From Spizellomyces punctatus DAOM BR117 (Eukaryota; Chytridiomycota; Chytridiomycetes; Spizellomycetales; Spizellomycetaceae), in contig NW_015971540.1 in assembly GCF_000182565.1 (NCBI RefSeq), positions 1-64,000 of the forward strand: a DNA stretch of 64,000 nucleotides, read 5' to 3'. Position numbers and translations under genes: made by a program. Positions 1 through 10,653 of this stretch are shown piece after piece; positions within the stretch are counted from its first letter, which is position 1, and each line of letters begins with the position of its first letter. Below the pieces are notes generated by a model. The model saw nothing but the letters and a program-made list of their open reading frames with translations. It had not been told where the DNA came from and ran no database searches.

Positions 1-85
1 GCAGCGATCAGAACATTGCCTTCCCTTAGCCTGTAACGACCTCAGTTTGCTCGAATAGCACCTTCCATTGTCCTCCATAGCCAAT

Positions 86-856
86 ATGTGGGGCTACAAT
101 ATCACTCTTCCGTTTGTGGGAGACATTGGCCTTCCTTATATCGAAACCCGGCCAGCTTATTACAAGGTACTCTTGTTAATTCTCGGCAAACTACCTTCCT
201 TCCCGGAAGAGGTGCGCATCGATACGAATCATTTCTGGTACAACTGGACTCTCATTTGTCTGTTTGTCTGCGCTCGGAACGGCCGCTGGTTGCCAAGGCA
301 GAGCAACTCACACTCGCGAGTACCTGAAATCTTGTTCCTTGCCAAGCTGGCGACGTACACGATGTACTACGTTTCCGAACTTTCATTGACCAACATGTGG
401 CACGGGAATTTTCACATGGCAATTCACCATGTGATGGCCCTGTTACTGTTTGCAACTTTCCTCGGCGACGGTCGACAGATCTGCGTAACGGCCATGGTTC
501 CCTTTCTGATCCATGAAGAACTCTCCCGCTCTGAGGAAAGACGATTGGACCTGCTGGTTTGGTATAATGTCTCCATGTACACTGTGGGGCTCGTGGGGCA
601 TGTCATCAATAGACGGGGAATGTTCTCGTGCACGGCGCTACCTAGTCTGTGTGTGATGATTGCTTTATGGAACGTGTTCGCGAGCTGCAGAAAGGGAGAG
701 CGGGGGCTGGATGTCTTTTGTACTTCAGGATGGGGAACGATGGTTGATGGACCGTTTGCCACGGCCGCCAGTTGGGGTTTATTGTGGTGGGTTTTGCGTG
801 AGTGGTTGTCCAGGAAAGTAGCAGGTCTGGGATGGGAAGTCCCTAAGAAATGCTAG
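86..856 (+). CDS. Multi-pass membrane protein, possibly TLC-domain-like
   Basis: Open reading frame of 256 codons from the first ATG at 86; an open stretch extends upstream without an ATG, so a 5' exon outside the window is possible. The protein has several hydrophobic segments. A central block reads KLATYTMYYVSELS, then a paired His in AIHHVMALLLFATFLG, then a segment ending VPFLIHEE. The order of an aromatic-rich helix, an HH pair and a following helix resembles TLC (TRAM/LAG1/CLN8) proteins, which act in ceramide synthesis or membrane lipid sensing at the ER. The match is by eye and weak. No intron is needed. The function is not established. Confidence 0.5.
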   Translation: MWGYNITLPFVGDIGLPYIETRPAYYKVLLLILGKLPSFPEEVRIDTNHFWYNWTLICLFVCARNGRWLPRQSNSHSRVPEILFLAKLATYTMYYVSELSLTNMWHGNFHMAIHHVMALLLFATFLGDGRQICVTAMVPFLIHEELSRSEERRLDLLVWYNVSMYTVGLVGHVINRRGMFSCTALPSLCVMIALWNVFASCRKGERGLDVFCTSGWGTMVDGPFATAASWGLLWWVLREWLSRKVAGLGWEVPKKC

Positions 857-2140
857 TTTATTGAGATATGGTTGTACGGTTGCTGCAAATAAGAACTATG
901 TCACAGAAAGGGCGAATTTAATGATAATGTAAAAGTAGTCGCTATAAGTACAGTAGCTTCCGCAAAATGGATGACAACTGGTCGACTGCTGGCCCGTATG
1001 GTATGAAAAACCATATTATTTTACGTACACGGATTCCGAGCTTTGATTTCTCCTTCGGAAGTTCAACGGAGAGATTCTGGAAGGTCCGATATTGGACTCT
1101 AACATGGATCCACAGGGCGCTTTTGATAAGGCACGTAAATGATACAGCGATGAACATTCTCGCCGCAACGGCATGGAAGAGATATGGGGAATCACAATTT
1201 TGTATCGCAAAAATAAACGGTTAATCGGTTTGTATCAGGATCATGTGAACCTATATGGGGTTGATACTTGGAACGAGCTTCATGGTATACGAGTTAACGG
1301 CTAAGTTACGAGTACTTTCGAAAGTTCAAGAAATCTCTCGCGTACTATCCTTATGAGGAATTAATGTTGGCATGCACCGGTGTAAAACTACAATGTATCT
1401 CGCTTAGATAGCATGGAAAACGATGGGAAGAAATCGAAGTAGACCAGAATAGCTCAGAGTATAAATAGGCTAGTGGTTAATATAATCGAGAGAATAAAGA
1501 ATAATGAATTGCATTAGTCTATTTGTGCTTCTAGCCGAATATACTTTGCTTTATACATCGATCCTAGGGTAAACTCTGGATAAGAGGTCATTCGAGTATG
1601 AGCTCATAATAGTCCTGTAGTATAGTGAAGTAACAGCCTCCATATTGCAAACGAGTCGGAACCGACCAAGGAAACGCCTTTATACGTTCGCACTTAAGGT
1701 GGCTATCATGTTTAGTGGGTCTTAAGCATGGGTGTATATCGCCTTTGCCGTATTCCCATCCTATACATGCCTGTACAAATGTGCCAACTGCAACGTTGTG
1801 GAGGATCATGTGAGTGTTTGTGAAAGTCAAGTTATTGGTTTTTGCCTACAACTAGACTTGTTGCACTGAGAGGTGGATAGGTCTGTTAGAAGCTATGCCA
1901 TCGCTAGAGAACGTCTCTGGGGACCTTGCATCAAGAGAATAGCAAAAGAGTTATATTATAGAAGGAAACATGTGGGTCCCAAATATAGTACAGATCACAC
2001 AATGACAACCTGACTTTGACCTCTAATTTTGGCCCTAACCCTTCAGCGGAATGGTAACGTAATTTATCATTTACTCCATGACAGCGCTGAAACCCTAACC
2101 CGTATTCTGGTAACAAAACTAGATCTTTCCTGGATTTGCC
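857..2140. other. Intergenic, no supported gene
   Basis: No open frame here shows protein-like composition or recognisable splice-joined exons. Two short AACCCTAACCC-like stretches lie near 2034 and 2092, too short to be more than chance or a telomere-like remnant. Confidence 0.5.
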
Positions 2141-4528
2141 ATGATTCTCGGCCTTACTATCGCTCCGTTGATGACCCCCAGTCCTGATCAAGAAGATCAA
2201 ATCAATTTGTGGATTATGTTTATGGGTGTGTTATTTCGTATTAATCAGTTAATTGAAGTGCCCCGCCTGACAATGATTTCTAAATACCCTGCCCGCTCGT
2301 TCAGCTGGTTTGGCAGTGGGGGCCTTCTTTTTCAAGTGGGGACTCACTTGGGCATACGGATTGGCTAATGCGAGACTCACCAGTCGCCTGCGGCTGGCAA
2401 CACTTGGCAGTCTTTTACAGCAAGAAATTGGTTTTTTTGACTCGAAGTCGAATTCCGTTGGAGTCCTGATTACCAAGCTCGCCCTAGTTGAGGGAGTACC
2501 TCACTTGGTTACGGACATTCGGAAGGAGTTATCGCGCAATGGATTGTGAGTTTACTCAGCTTGTAGTGGAAAGCCGACATTCGTGTGCAGTGTTTGATCG
2601 ACTGTCCTTTTGCATTTCAGCACGGTGGTGTTTGGCATCGCTCCATCGTTCGCTTCTCAGTGGTCATGACTGTGGTATGGTTATACAACTCCATCTCCGT
2701 GTTATTGTACAGTGGCTCATATAAGACCTTCGCAGATCATGCTCGGTTTGGCACCCTTCATATTTCTTGCATCCTTCTGGCAGAGTTATTCCCTTTCCAG
2801 ATACGTCGACGCAAGTAAGGAAGCTATTGAGCAATCAACACAGATTGCCATTGAGTCTATTCGGGAAGTGAAGACCCTGAAAGATCTCCGCGGGAGGAGT
2901 TGCCCGTAAGGCGTTATGAAGGTATTGCAACGATTGTACATTTACCCAGCAGCAATAACTTATCCAACACTGAACCACATGATTGGTGAAATGTTGCAGC
3001 ATTCTTGAAAAGACCATTTGCTCTCAGTAAGAGAAACGCATTCATAGACAGTATCCCATATGCATTCCAGAACGCGGCCACTACCCTCACTGTCTGTGGT
3101 GGTCTTTCTGCGGGGGCCATGTTGATGGAAAAGGGGACCGTGACATTAGCGAACATGCTTACTGCAATCATGGGCATGTTAATGTCGACGATCTCGATCG
3201 CGGATTCTGCCGGGCTTGCTACGTCGTTTGCCAAAGGAAAATTTGCCGCCCTTTCGGTAAGAAATCTGCGGCAGTCCTCCGCACTCCTCACGAAATCCTT
3301 GTACATGTCTTCAGGTCGTCGCTGACGAATAGAAACCTCGTTTCATGTTAGACTTTTGCTCTCCTGGATCGCAAAACACTCATTGATGCGGATCATCCGG
3401 GAATTGCGTCTCGTGACTTTGAACCTAGCGTCAAATTGTCGAACGTCATATTCGCGTATCCCACCTCACCAGATCTTATCTTCGACGGCCGGTTCAATTT
3501 ACAGTGGGCACCGTACAAGTCCTTGGCGCTGGTAGTGTTGTTCAATTGACTTTTCGCTCCAGAGGCGGGGTCTTAAAAACGCTATTTCATCTGACACGGG
3601 CAGGTCGGACCCTCCGGTTGCGGCAAGTCCTCCGTTTTGGGTCTTCTGCAACGTTGGTACGATGTCAACGCAGGCGAAGCACGAATCGGAGATATCCCTA
3701 TCAAGCAATACCATCTCCGAAACGGGCTGCGTTCTCATATGGCTCTGGTGGGACAGGAGCCAATTCTATTTGACCTGTCCATCATGGAAAACATTGCTTG
3801 GGGCGCCGAGCATGGGGCATCCATGAAGGAGGAGATTGTTGAAGCAGCGAAAATGGCTAATGCTGATGTTTTCATCCGCGACCTTCCTGAAGGTATTGGC
3901 AACCGGACCGCTTGTCCCCATAAAGATAGAGCATTTCCAATAAATCATTTGACCCATAGGATATGACACTCGTGTGGGTCTGAAGGGAGGCCAGCTTTCA
4001 GGAGGTAATGTCATGGCGATTATCCTTGACGCATATTCTAAGTTGATCTAATGCTCTCTGGCTGCTTTCGGTTTCGTCGTCTATTTTATATAGGCCAGAA
4101 ACAGGTAAACCCTTCCTCCTGGCTTGTCTTCCGATCATGATGGTATTGCTGTACTTCTCCCGCTGTTCTTTTCAGAGAATCGCCATCGCTAGAGCGCTGA
4201 TCCGGCGACCGAAAATGCTCCTGTTGAACGAGGCGACCAGTGCGCTCGATTCAGCATAGTGAGCAAGAAGTCCAGAAAGCCATTGAAAATGCTTCCAGTG
4301 GAAGGACAACCATCACCATTGCTCACAGGTATGAGGATTGAATTTGCTCACCTCACATTGATGGAAAGCTTCTTTGTTGAGTCGAGCAATCCCAGACTCT
4401 CTTCCATCAGAAACGTTGATTGCATTGCGGTGGTCAATGAAGGACAAGTCGTCGAACTCGGACGACATGATGAGTTGATAAAGACCAATGGGCTTTACGC
4501 GTCGATATGCCGGCAGCAAGATATTTGA
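2141..4528 (+). pseudogene. Decayed ABCB (P-glycoprotein/MDR-type) transporter, second half
   Basis: Fragments in different frames line up in order with the second transmembrane domain and nucleotide-binding domain of a full-length ABCB exporter. The loop with LLQQEIGFFDSKSNSVG is near 2415-2465. A helical stretch with STQIAIESIREVKTL is near 2835-2880. Walker A GPSGCGKSS is at about 3608-3634, the Q-loop VGQEPILFD near 3750, the signature remnant LKGGQLSGG near 3980-4003, and Walker B plus D-loop [13 protein letters not shown] near 4217-4255. It is broken: an in-frame stop precedes Walker A, there is a +1 shift directly after LDSA (about 4257), and several other frame changes occur. Walker B carries Asn where Asp is usual. 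Some old introns seem to remain, for example about 2546-2621. Upstream half not seen. Called a pseudogene rather than a spliced gene because several breaks lie inside conserved motifs. Confidence 0.85.
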
Positions 4529-5472
4529 TAACCGCCATAGAACAATGGGCCACCGAATTGTTCGTTCCTGACCGTCTCAAACACTTCTTCGCGCGATACA
4601 TCCTGGAAAACTCGAATAGCGTAACTTTGTCGTCTCGCGTACCGGATGAGCAACATCTTCGGCTGCTTCGCTTTTTCTTTGTTCAGTATATCATGCGTGC
4701 ATTCATCATAATGACTTGGAACAACGTAGATAGGCCAAAAATATATTCGAGAGCTGCACAATCCACTTGACAGAAAGGCATGCGATTGTCCTGCAGCCAG
4801 GATTAAGCGTTCAATGTAACGTCAACACACCGCGCCACTTTCACTGCTGAACTTGGCTAGCAAACTTCTGCGACCAAACTCTCCTGAACTTCCATTGCCG
4901 CGCACCATTGGACACTCACTTTCCTGTCCATAGTGCCGACTGAAAATAACTTCACATTTTAGTCTTAAGAGGAAGCCTAGCTCGAGCTTCATAGAATCTC
5001 CTCATTAAGATGTCTGTTACGATATACGGGACGAATCAGTACAGTGTCCCGTTGTAGTCTGATTTCTCACACAGCTATGTGTTGGACTATTTTCGCCCGC
5101 AAAGTCCGAGGGTTAAACAGTCGTCAAGTACGTTGTTGTCCGCACATTTTAGTATAAATGCCGTTCAGTCTCACAAGCTGTTGATGCATGCCTTGGGGTT
5201 CTATTTTGCTGTACCTGGTTGAGTGTTCAGTCAAACCATGCTGTTGATTTGGAGTACCGACTTATTTTGAAAAACTACCTGTCGCCAGTGGAGATGCTCT
5301 AACCCTAAGGCTTAGCCCAACCGTAGCCACACTAAGCCCATTCGTGGCTCGTCACATCTTTAAATTCTCTCTGCCTTTTGCCTCCATTACAGGCTGTCAC
5401 CGATGAGAAGTAAGTGGGTAGTAAATAGCAGCCGCGAAAGGGTTAATATCTGCAGTTCAGATAAAGGCGCAG
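4529..5472. other. Intergenic, no supported gene
   Basis: Stretch between the ABC pseudogene and the acidic H3-like gene. The short open frames lack recognisable features. It presumably holds the promoter of the gene at 5473. Confidence 0.5.
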
Positions 5473-6303
5473 ATGGACACTGAAGACATTTCCAATCCCG
5501 ATGAGGATGGATGGTCCAGCGCAGCTTCAAGTGAATCGGATCCGACCTACGTTCCTCCTTGGTATGGGGAGGAAGCTGATGACTACGAGAGTGGCGACTC
5601 TTCCGACTCTCATTCTGATTCTTTCTACGAACGGGAGGCACAAGAAGTAGAAGAAGCGGCTATGAATGAAGAAGCTGATGCGGAAGCAAAAAAACGTTAT
5701 CGACATCTACGACGATATCTAGAGACGAAAGTCGCTAACCCTCAATTTGACGAGAATCCATACATACCGAGCGACAGCGAAGCGAGTACGTGCACTGATA
5801 TGGAGTATCAAGCCTCCTGGCTTGAGAGACTCTATCTACCAGATATGGTGGACGACATGGACATCAGCGCTGATGACAACGTAGCTGGTTCCTCCTCGTC
5901 TGCTGCTGGGAATCAGAACAGCGAAGAAAATCCCGCCATAAGAGAAGATGCTGACGAATACGTGAGTAGTGATGGGCTGGAAGGGCTATATTCAGAACAT
6001 CTCGCCATAAGGCAGATGCGTTTTGAGCAATGCCGTACAGATTTTTGCTTGGATCGCGATGGAATCAAGCAGCTTGTCCGGGAGGCTGCGGCATTGGTGC
6101 TATCTAATACCAAGTTCACCAGAAAAGCGATTGATGCCTTGCAAACCGCGGCCGAAGATTTTCTTGTGCAAAGATTCAAGCTTGCTTACAGGCTGGCTTT
6201 GAGCAATTATAGCGCTTCTGCTGACAATGAAAAGCAAGTGAAGCTAACTGTGAAGAATTTCTGGGTGGCGTGTGCAATTATGGAGGGACGAGATTACCCG
6301 TAG
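5473..6303 (+). CDS. Acidic protein with C-terminal histone-H3-like fold
   Basis: Single-exon gene of 276 residues starting at the first ATG. Residues 1-190 are very rich in Asp, Glu and Ser, the opposite charge of a histone tail. Residues about 194-275 match the helix pattern of the H3/CENP-A fold. A helix-1-like RDGIKQLVREAA corresponds to the H3 region ending in LVREIA. The long helix 2, KFTRKAIDALQTAAEDFLV, corresponds to the H3 helix starting RFQSSAV and containing ALQEASEAYLV. Helix 3 is VKNFWVACAIMEGR. Loop 2 appears about eight residues longer than in H3. No basic N-terminal tail is visible. By inference it could be an H3-fold chaperone, a decoy or a specialised chromatin protein. A divergent CENP-A is less likely because of the acidic extension. 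The resemblance was seen by eye. Confidence 0.75.
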   Translation: MDTEDISNPDEDGWSSAASSESDPTYVPPWYGEEADDYESGDSSDSHSDSFYEREAQEVEEAAMNEEADAEAKKRYRHLRRYLETKVANPQFDENPYIPSDSEASTCTDMEYQASWLERLYLPDMVDDMDISADDNVAGSSSSAAGNQNSEENPAIREDADEYVSSDGLEGLYSEHLAIRQMRFEQCRTDFCLDRDGIKQLVREAAALVLSNTKFTRKAIDALQTAAEDFLVQRFKLAYRLALSNYSASADNEKQVKLTVKNFWVACAIMEGRDYP

Positions 6304-7331
6304 CTGGTACAGCACTGTAATGTACTGCAGCGATAGATAGAGATTGGTGCATCTGAACTGCTTACATGAGGACTTTGGTGTGGCTTTTTTGGCGATCCGC
6401 ACAAGTTGCCGTCTTTTATACGATGGACGCAGGCAAACCTGGTGCCTTGTGAATGGGAATTACACATAGCCAATATGGGTGCGTCTATAGTGTCGTCATC
6501 TAACCATGCAGTTGCTAAATGCCAGTCTGCCCACCCTGGTAACAGCTACTTTAAGATCTTCAGCAATTTTTCTCTGAGATTGCATACGAAACATTTGGAC
6601 ATTGCAAACTAAGGAATTTTCGGGTGTAGAAGCCATTTCTGGTGATGAAAGTAAGCATAACCCGAACCTGTGAGAGGGGTGCATACTTATGTCGGGCATT
6701 GAGCTGTGTACCACCATGTTTTCAAAAAATACTGCCATAGTTGCAATGATTGTAGACAAGGCTAAACGACTGCTATGCTTGAACGGTAAATAGGTCGTAT
6801 AACTAGACGAGTCCAATTAACTCCCTTATTGCATATGCCACACTCTGCAAAGATTCTGTTCACGCATATGATGGGCAACATGCGGATATCCTGCAATCCA
6901 AAGTCAGCCTTTCCTTGTCTCGAAATCGGCAGTTCGCTGATCAGTAAGCATCGACATCGTGCTGGTAAAATACATCATGACAATGGGCTCATGTCATCCA
7001 TAGCGTAAAATATAACTTTACAAGTGAAGAGTGGGAAGCCAAAGTGTAGTGCAATGTTTATGGTAAAGTCATGCATGGATACCAGTACAAACGAACATCA
7101 AGTTTATTTCAGGCAAAGAATCAAAGAGCGTCGGACTACACTACGTTACCCTATGAACGACGACTCTCCCTCATTAATTGCGCATACGTTGTCTTGCACC
7201 CTGTAACACGACTAGCCACAATCGCCTTAACGCAACGCTCCTTGCCAACGTCACGGCAGTTGAGATGGTCGAAACGGTGCTGGCGAGAGCGGTTAACGGA
7301 GGATGAGCAAGCGTATAGGTTGTTGGGATGG
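6304..7331. other. Intergenic, contains one copy of a dispersed repeat
   Basis: No convincing gene. Positions 6619-6710 match 10654-10745 (see repeat entries). Confidence 0.5.
6619..6710. repeat. Dispersed repeat, copy A
   Basis: Begins TTCGGGTGTAGAAGCCATTT and continues with ATAACCCGAAC, GAGAGGG and ATACTTATG in the same order as the copy near 10654. The copies differ by substitutions and by an A-tract in the second copy. Origin unknown. Confidence 0.7.
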
Positions 7332-7640
7332 TCACTTCCGCCATTTTTGCGGGAGATGATGTGGCATCTGCAAGTATCGAAACGTATAAGCTGCTACTGA
7401 ATAGAGGGGAAGGCTTGAAGAATAGCCATTCACGTACTTATCCTGCCCAGCTCGAACGACCAATTTCCCAGTACGGCCGTCACTCCCGCGACAACAACCG
7501 ATGGTCTTGGCGACTTTGGTCACGACCCGTTGGTTGCTGCGTACCGTTTTACGAATCCCACAATCTACGTAGTATTGGCTACCATCCGCACGCTCGTATG
7601 TCTTCAATTGACGATTGGTGTATTTTTGGCGTTTGCACAT
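7332..7640 (-). CDS. Small basic protein of unknown function
   Basis: An ATG at 7640 opens a 102-residue frame, and a TATAAAA box sits about 45 bp upstream (7683-7689 on this strand). The protein begins MCKRQKYTNRQLKTYER and is basic, with a possible Cys pair (IGCCRG). The frame extends further 5', but placing the start after the TATA box is preferred. It is divergent to the gene at 8018, which has its own TATA box. No family recognised. Confidence 0.4.
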   Translation of the reverse strand: MCKRQKYTNRQLKTYERADGSQYYVDCGIRKTVRSNQRVVTKVAKTIGCCRGSDGRTGKLVVRAGQDKYVNGYSSSLPLYSVAAYTFRYLQMPHHLPQKWRK

Positions 7641-7682
7641 GTTGGGTAGTTTGCGTGAGAGTGAATCTTTTAGAAGGGGTGC

Positions 7683-7689
7683 TTTTATA
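7683..7689 (-). promoter_or_regulatory. TATA box for small minus-strand gene
   Basis: TATAAAA on the minus strand, about 43-49 bp upstream of the ATG at 7640. Confidence 0.4.
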
Positions 7690-7960
7690 GGAATTGTGCG
7701 CACATTAGAGATTTCTGCGATCCATGTTTGGCTGACATGCTGGGATGCGAGATGGTATGAAATGATAAAAAAAATTGAATTAGTGCTACTATGCTGAATC
7801 GCTGTCGCTGATTTTCATCGACAGGATATCTTCGGATATCCAAGATATCTTGGACCTTCGGACGCGTCACACAAGCAACTACTAGTGGGTGGGATATCTA
7901 AATGAAAAAAGGAAAACAAATCTATGCTTGCAGCCAGCCCCGATGTAGGCACCCACGGAG

Positions 7961-7968
7961 TATAAATA
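7961..7968 (+). promoter_or_regulatory. TATA box for gene at 8018
   Basis: TATAAATA within GGAGTATAAATAACCC, about 50-57 bp upstream of the ATG at 8018. Confidence 0.5.
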
Positions 7969-8017
7969 ACCCATCGCTTTTCTTCGCCACCTCAACTCTC
8001 CAGCACCCAAATTCAAT

Positions 8018-8506
8018 ATGGCTCCCCTCTCCCGTAAAAAAGATCTTTGCAACAAGTTCCTCGACAGCGAACTTCGACGTGCCGCCCGCAGATACGGTAT
8101 CTCCGTAACCGACCGACTCAAAGACGAAGTCGCCTTAGCTCTCTCCCGAGCGCATATCAGCGACGCTCAAATCCGACGAGCCAATTCTACATATGCCGTG
8201 GTCGAGAGATCAGGACGCGCGGCAATCATGCCCTACCGTCCCAATTCCCATCGTGCACACTTCTCCGGTGGCCAACACACTCTCACTTTCGGTGGCAATG
8301 GGGATGTTTACGCCAGCACGTATGCTCGTATCGGTCCCAACCATCGTCGATTGATCAGAGATGAATTCGATTCGTATGATGCTGCGTTTAATGCAGTTCA
8401 GAGTGAGACTGCGCGGGTTCACGGGACTTGGCGGCACTTTCCCGTGATTTTTTCGCGAGTGGAAGGGTTGAGTCGGGTGCACGTAGAGCGCAATTGGGGT
8501 GGTTGA
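8018..8506 (+). CDS. Small basic protein of unknown function
   Basis: Single-exon frame of 162 residues with a clear TATA box upstream. The first 55 residues are helical and basic (RKKDLCNKFLDSELRRAARR, then a GISVTDRLKDEV stretch). That layout vaguely recalls a SAP or other small DNA-binding helical domain, but this is weak. The C-terminal part is rich in His, Arg and Tyr (for example TARVHGTWRHFPVIFSRV). It is divergent from the small gene ending at 7332, with about 380 bp between the two ATGs. No family recognised. Confidence 0.55.
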   Translation: MAPLSRKKDLCNKFLDSELRRAARRYGISVTDRLKDEVALALSRAHISDAQIRRANSTYAVVERSGRAAIMPYRPNSHRAHFSGGQHTLTFGGNGDVYASTYARIGPNHRRLIRDEFDSYDAAFNAVQSETARVHGTWRHFPVIFSRVEGLSRVHVERNWGG

Positions 8507-8866
8507 ATTCCTTTTGGGGGGCGAATAGTGGTAGGAGTGGCAGTGGTAGTCGAATTGAAGAGCTTACGGATGATTGAGACGGATCATCATTAGAACGACC
8601 TGGTGGTTCATGGGGTACTGCCAATGTCTCTTTTGCTCACGATAGTTAAATACATCTGTTTTTTCCTATATTGGGTGTTACTCAGCTCAGTTATACTGTT
8701 GGTCATCAGGCAGTCGGAATGAGCGGTAACCCAGCAGCCCCCGCCACATCTAAAAATAGCATGGAGCGGGCAGCCTGTTTCATTCGAAGCTCCATTTTTT
8801 CAACGGCTGACAACTTGGTTTGCTCTCAACTTACTCTTTACTTCTTTCAATTCTTAGCTTGGTACG
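8507..8866. other. Intergenic
   Basis: No supported feature seen. Confidence 0.4.
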
Positions 8867-8933
8867 ATGGTAATCATGCCAGACGATGACGAGCTTAGTA
8901 CGATTTTAATGATGCCTGACGATGACGAGGTGC
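8862..8933 (+). repeat. 36-bp imperfect tandem duplication
   Basis: Two 36-bp units (8862-8897 and 8898-8933), each containing GTACGAT and GACGATGACGAG. In the frame starting at 8867 they duplicate a PDDDE motif. Confidence 0.6.
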
Positions 8934-10301
8934 AGAAAGAAGTCTTTGCGGGGACTTTGTTTAAAGAAAGACTCGGAATTTTTCTTGGGGTTAGAAAAAG
9001 AGGATGGAGGCCGGAGAATAATAACAAGGTTGACTGTGAGTGCCATTCGTGCATGAAATGCCCACATTGCGGTCACGAGGACAAGGTGCCTGTGAAGTGT
9101 TTTGCGAAACTGAATAGATATTCATATATGCTCTTCTTTATGTACAGTGGTTTTTGCCAACGCCAACGAATGAGCCTGTGGGGTCCTGTCCGAGAGACCT
9201 GAAGACGCCCAAATTGAAAGATTTAGACTCCCACGTCGGGTGTTCAGAACATGGGAAGACGCCAAAGAGTACGAATTCTGCATGGCGCGGTGCGTCAAAG
9301 GAGAGTACATCTGTGGATACATACAGCGGAACCGAAACAAAAGCATGAATGTGAAGGAGCTAATGAATCACATACGATCGCATCATGGGCTCTACGAAAG
9401 TGTCGCTGCCGAGTTCCCTCATCTGAAGCCGAATGGGACAGGTTGGTTGTCGCCCGCGAGACTCAAATTTTGATGTATACTCACGCGATTCCTCAGCTGC
9501 TGATGTCAGTCAGCAATCCACCGAGGAAACCAACAACCATGACACACTGTCAACCGAAGAATCACCGCCTGGCAGGAACAATGCTTCACAGAGTCGCACC
9601 AGGACACCAAGCACAAGAAGCTCAGAAGGTATGTAGCCGTAGCCTTTCGCTTCCCAATCGACCCAAACGATTCAACCATACCAATACGGTCAATCTCTAA
9701 CCCAGGCAGCAGCAGCTCACACCCCACGACGCCACCACGACGAACACAAGCGTCTCGAAGCTCCAGCACTTCCACCACTGGCATCACCACCATTCCTACA
9801 CCGCCACCATCCAGCGAAAAAACTGCCATGACAAGGCGAGCGAACGGTCAATCCCCCCGGGCAAGCTCGGAACCTCTACCAAGCAGTCCCGCTTCATTGG
9901 AGACCTCAACAACAGCTCAGCTCCGGTCGCGACGCAAGGACCGCAATACAGGATCAACCATCACCAAGCCTGATAGCTCAACAGCGGAAGAGAGTACTGA
10001 GACACCAGGTGATAAACAGGCTAGGAGGAATGGCATGGGGTTGAACCTCAACAAAAAAGGCAAAGAGTCTGTTAGTCCAAAAAATCTAGCAAGCGCTTCA
10101 AATGCGAACATCCAGCAAACAACAAACGATGCCGGCACCCAACCTTCCACAAATCAACCTGAGTCATCCTTACTTACGCAAATAACAGACCTTGAGGCAA
10201 AGCTATCTGAGCTAAGCGTGGAGTTTTCCGATAAATTCCACGCGCTACAAACTGAGATTGAGCGTTTGAAGAGTTCGCACCGCCATGCTATGCGTCCGTA
10301 A
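8867..10301 (+). CDS. Putative Zn-finger-like, Ser/Thr-rich protein; gene model uncertain
   Basis: Three coding-looking blocks lie in order. Block 1 starts at ATG 8867 with a duplicated PDDDE motif and a Cys-rich stretch, CECHSCMKCPHCGH, resembling a zinc-binding site. Block 2 (from about 9174 to 9441) has FCMARC followed by ELMNHIRSHHG, a C2H2-like spacing. A 55-nt GT-AG intron (9442-9496) cleanly links it to block 3, which is Ser/Thr-rich. A second intron at about 9630-9705 leads to the final exon, which ends at 10301 with a predicted coiled coil (ITDLEAKLSELSVEFSDKF). I could not find a phase-consistent splice between blocks 1 and 2, so they may be separate genes, or a frameshift may lie between them. 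Possibly a transcription factor-like protein. Confidence 0.4.
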
Positions 10302-10317
10302 TGTTAACATTGAAGAA

Positions 10318-10508
10318 GATCAGACGTGATGAGGCAGTGTGCAGATATCTATTAGCTCATCGCATGAGCCGTTCTTTGTCAAGTGTATCTATACGCCTTA
10401 TAGTACAGTTGCTGATCAGACGTGATGATCAGTGTGCAGATATCTATTAGGTCACCGCATGAGACGTTCTTTGTCAAATGTATCTATACGTCTTATAGTA
10501 CAGTTGCT
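10318..10508. repeat. Two-copy ~96-bp tandem repeat
   Basis: Unit 1 is 10318-10413 and unit 2 is 10414-10508. Both start GATCAGACGTGATGA and end TATAGTACAGTTGCT, with a few substitutions and a small indel between copies. It lies just downstream of the gene ending at 10301. Confidence 0.8.
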
Positions 10509-10547
10509 GAATCAGAAGAGAAAGCAGTTCTTTGTTTACAATTATGA

Positions 10548-10650
10548 TGCCTTGTCGAATGCACACAGAAACCATGAGTACCTTGCCAAGTCTCGTGTTT
10601 ATGGTAGATTAACTTGCCTGAGCCATGGTGGAAACATTTCTATAATAATT
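10548..10650 (+). pseudogene. Partial copy of the BMT5-like gene (end of exon 1 plus intron)
   Basis: This stretch matches 11482-11580 closely. Both encode a peptide of the form ALSNAHRN.E.LAKS..YGR, followed by the same intron beginning GTAGAT and containing GCCTGAGCCATGG. The upstream part of the gene (the GEG motif region) is missing, and an A-tract plus the dispersed repeat follow, so this is a fragment. Confidence 0.65.
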
Positions 10651-10653
10651 CCC

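Noticed and set aside
2030-2105. Two AACCCTAACCC stretches (also near 5300 and 25593)
   Set aside because: Telomere-like but only one or two hexamers each, with no array, so not called as a telomere remnant.
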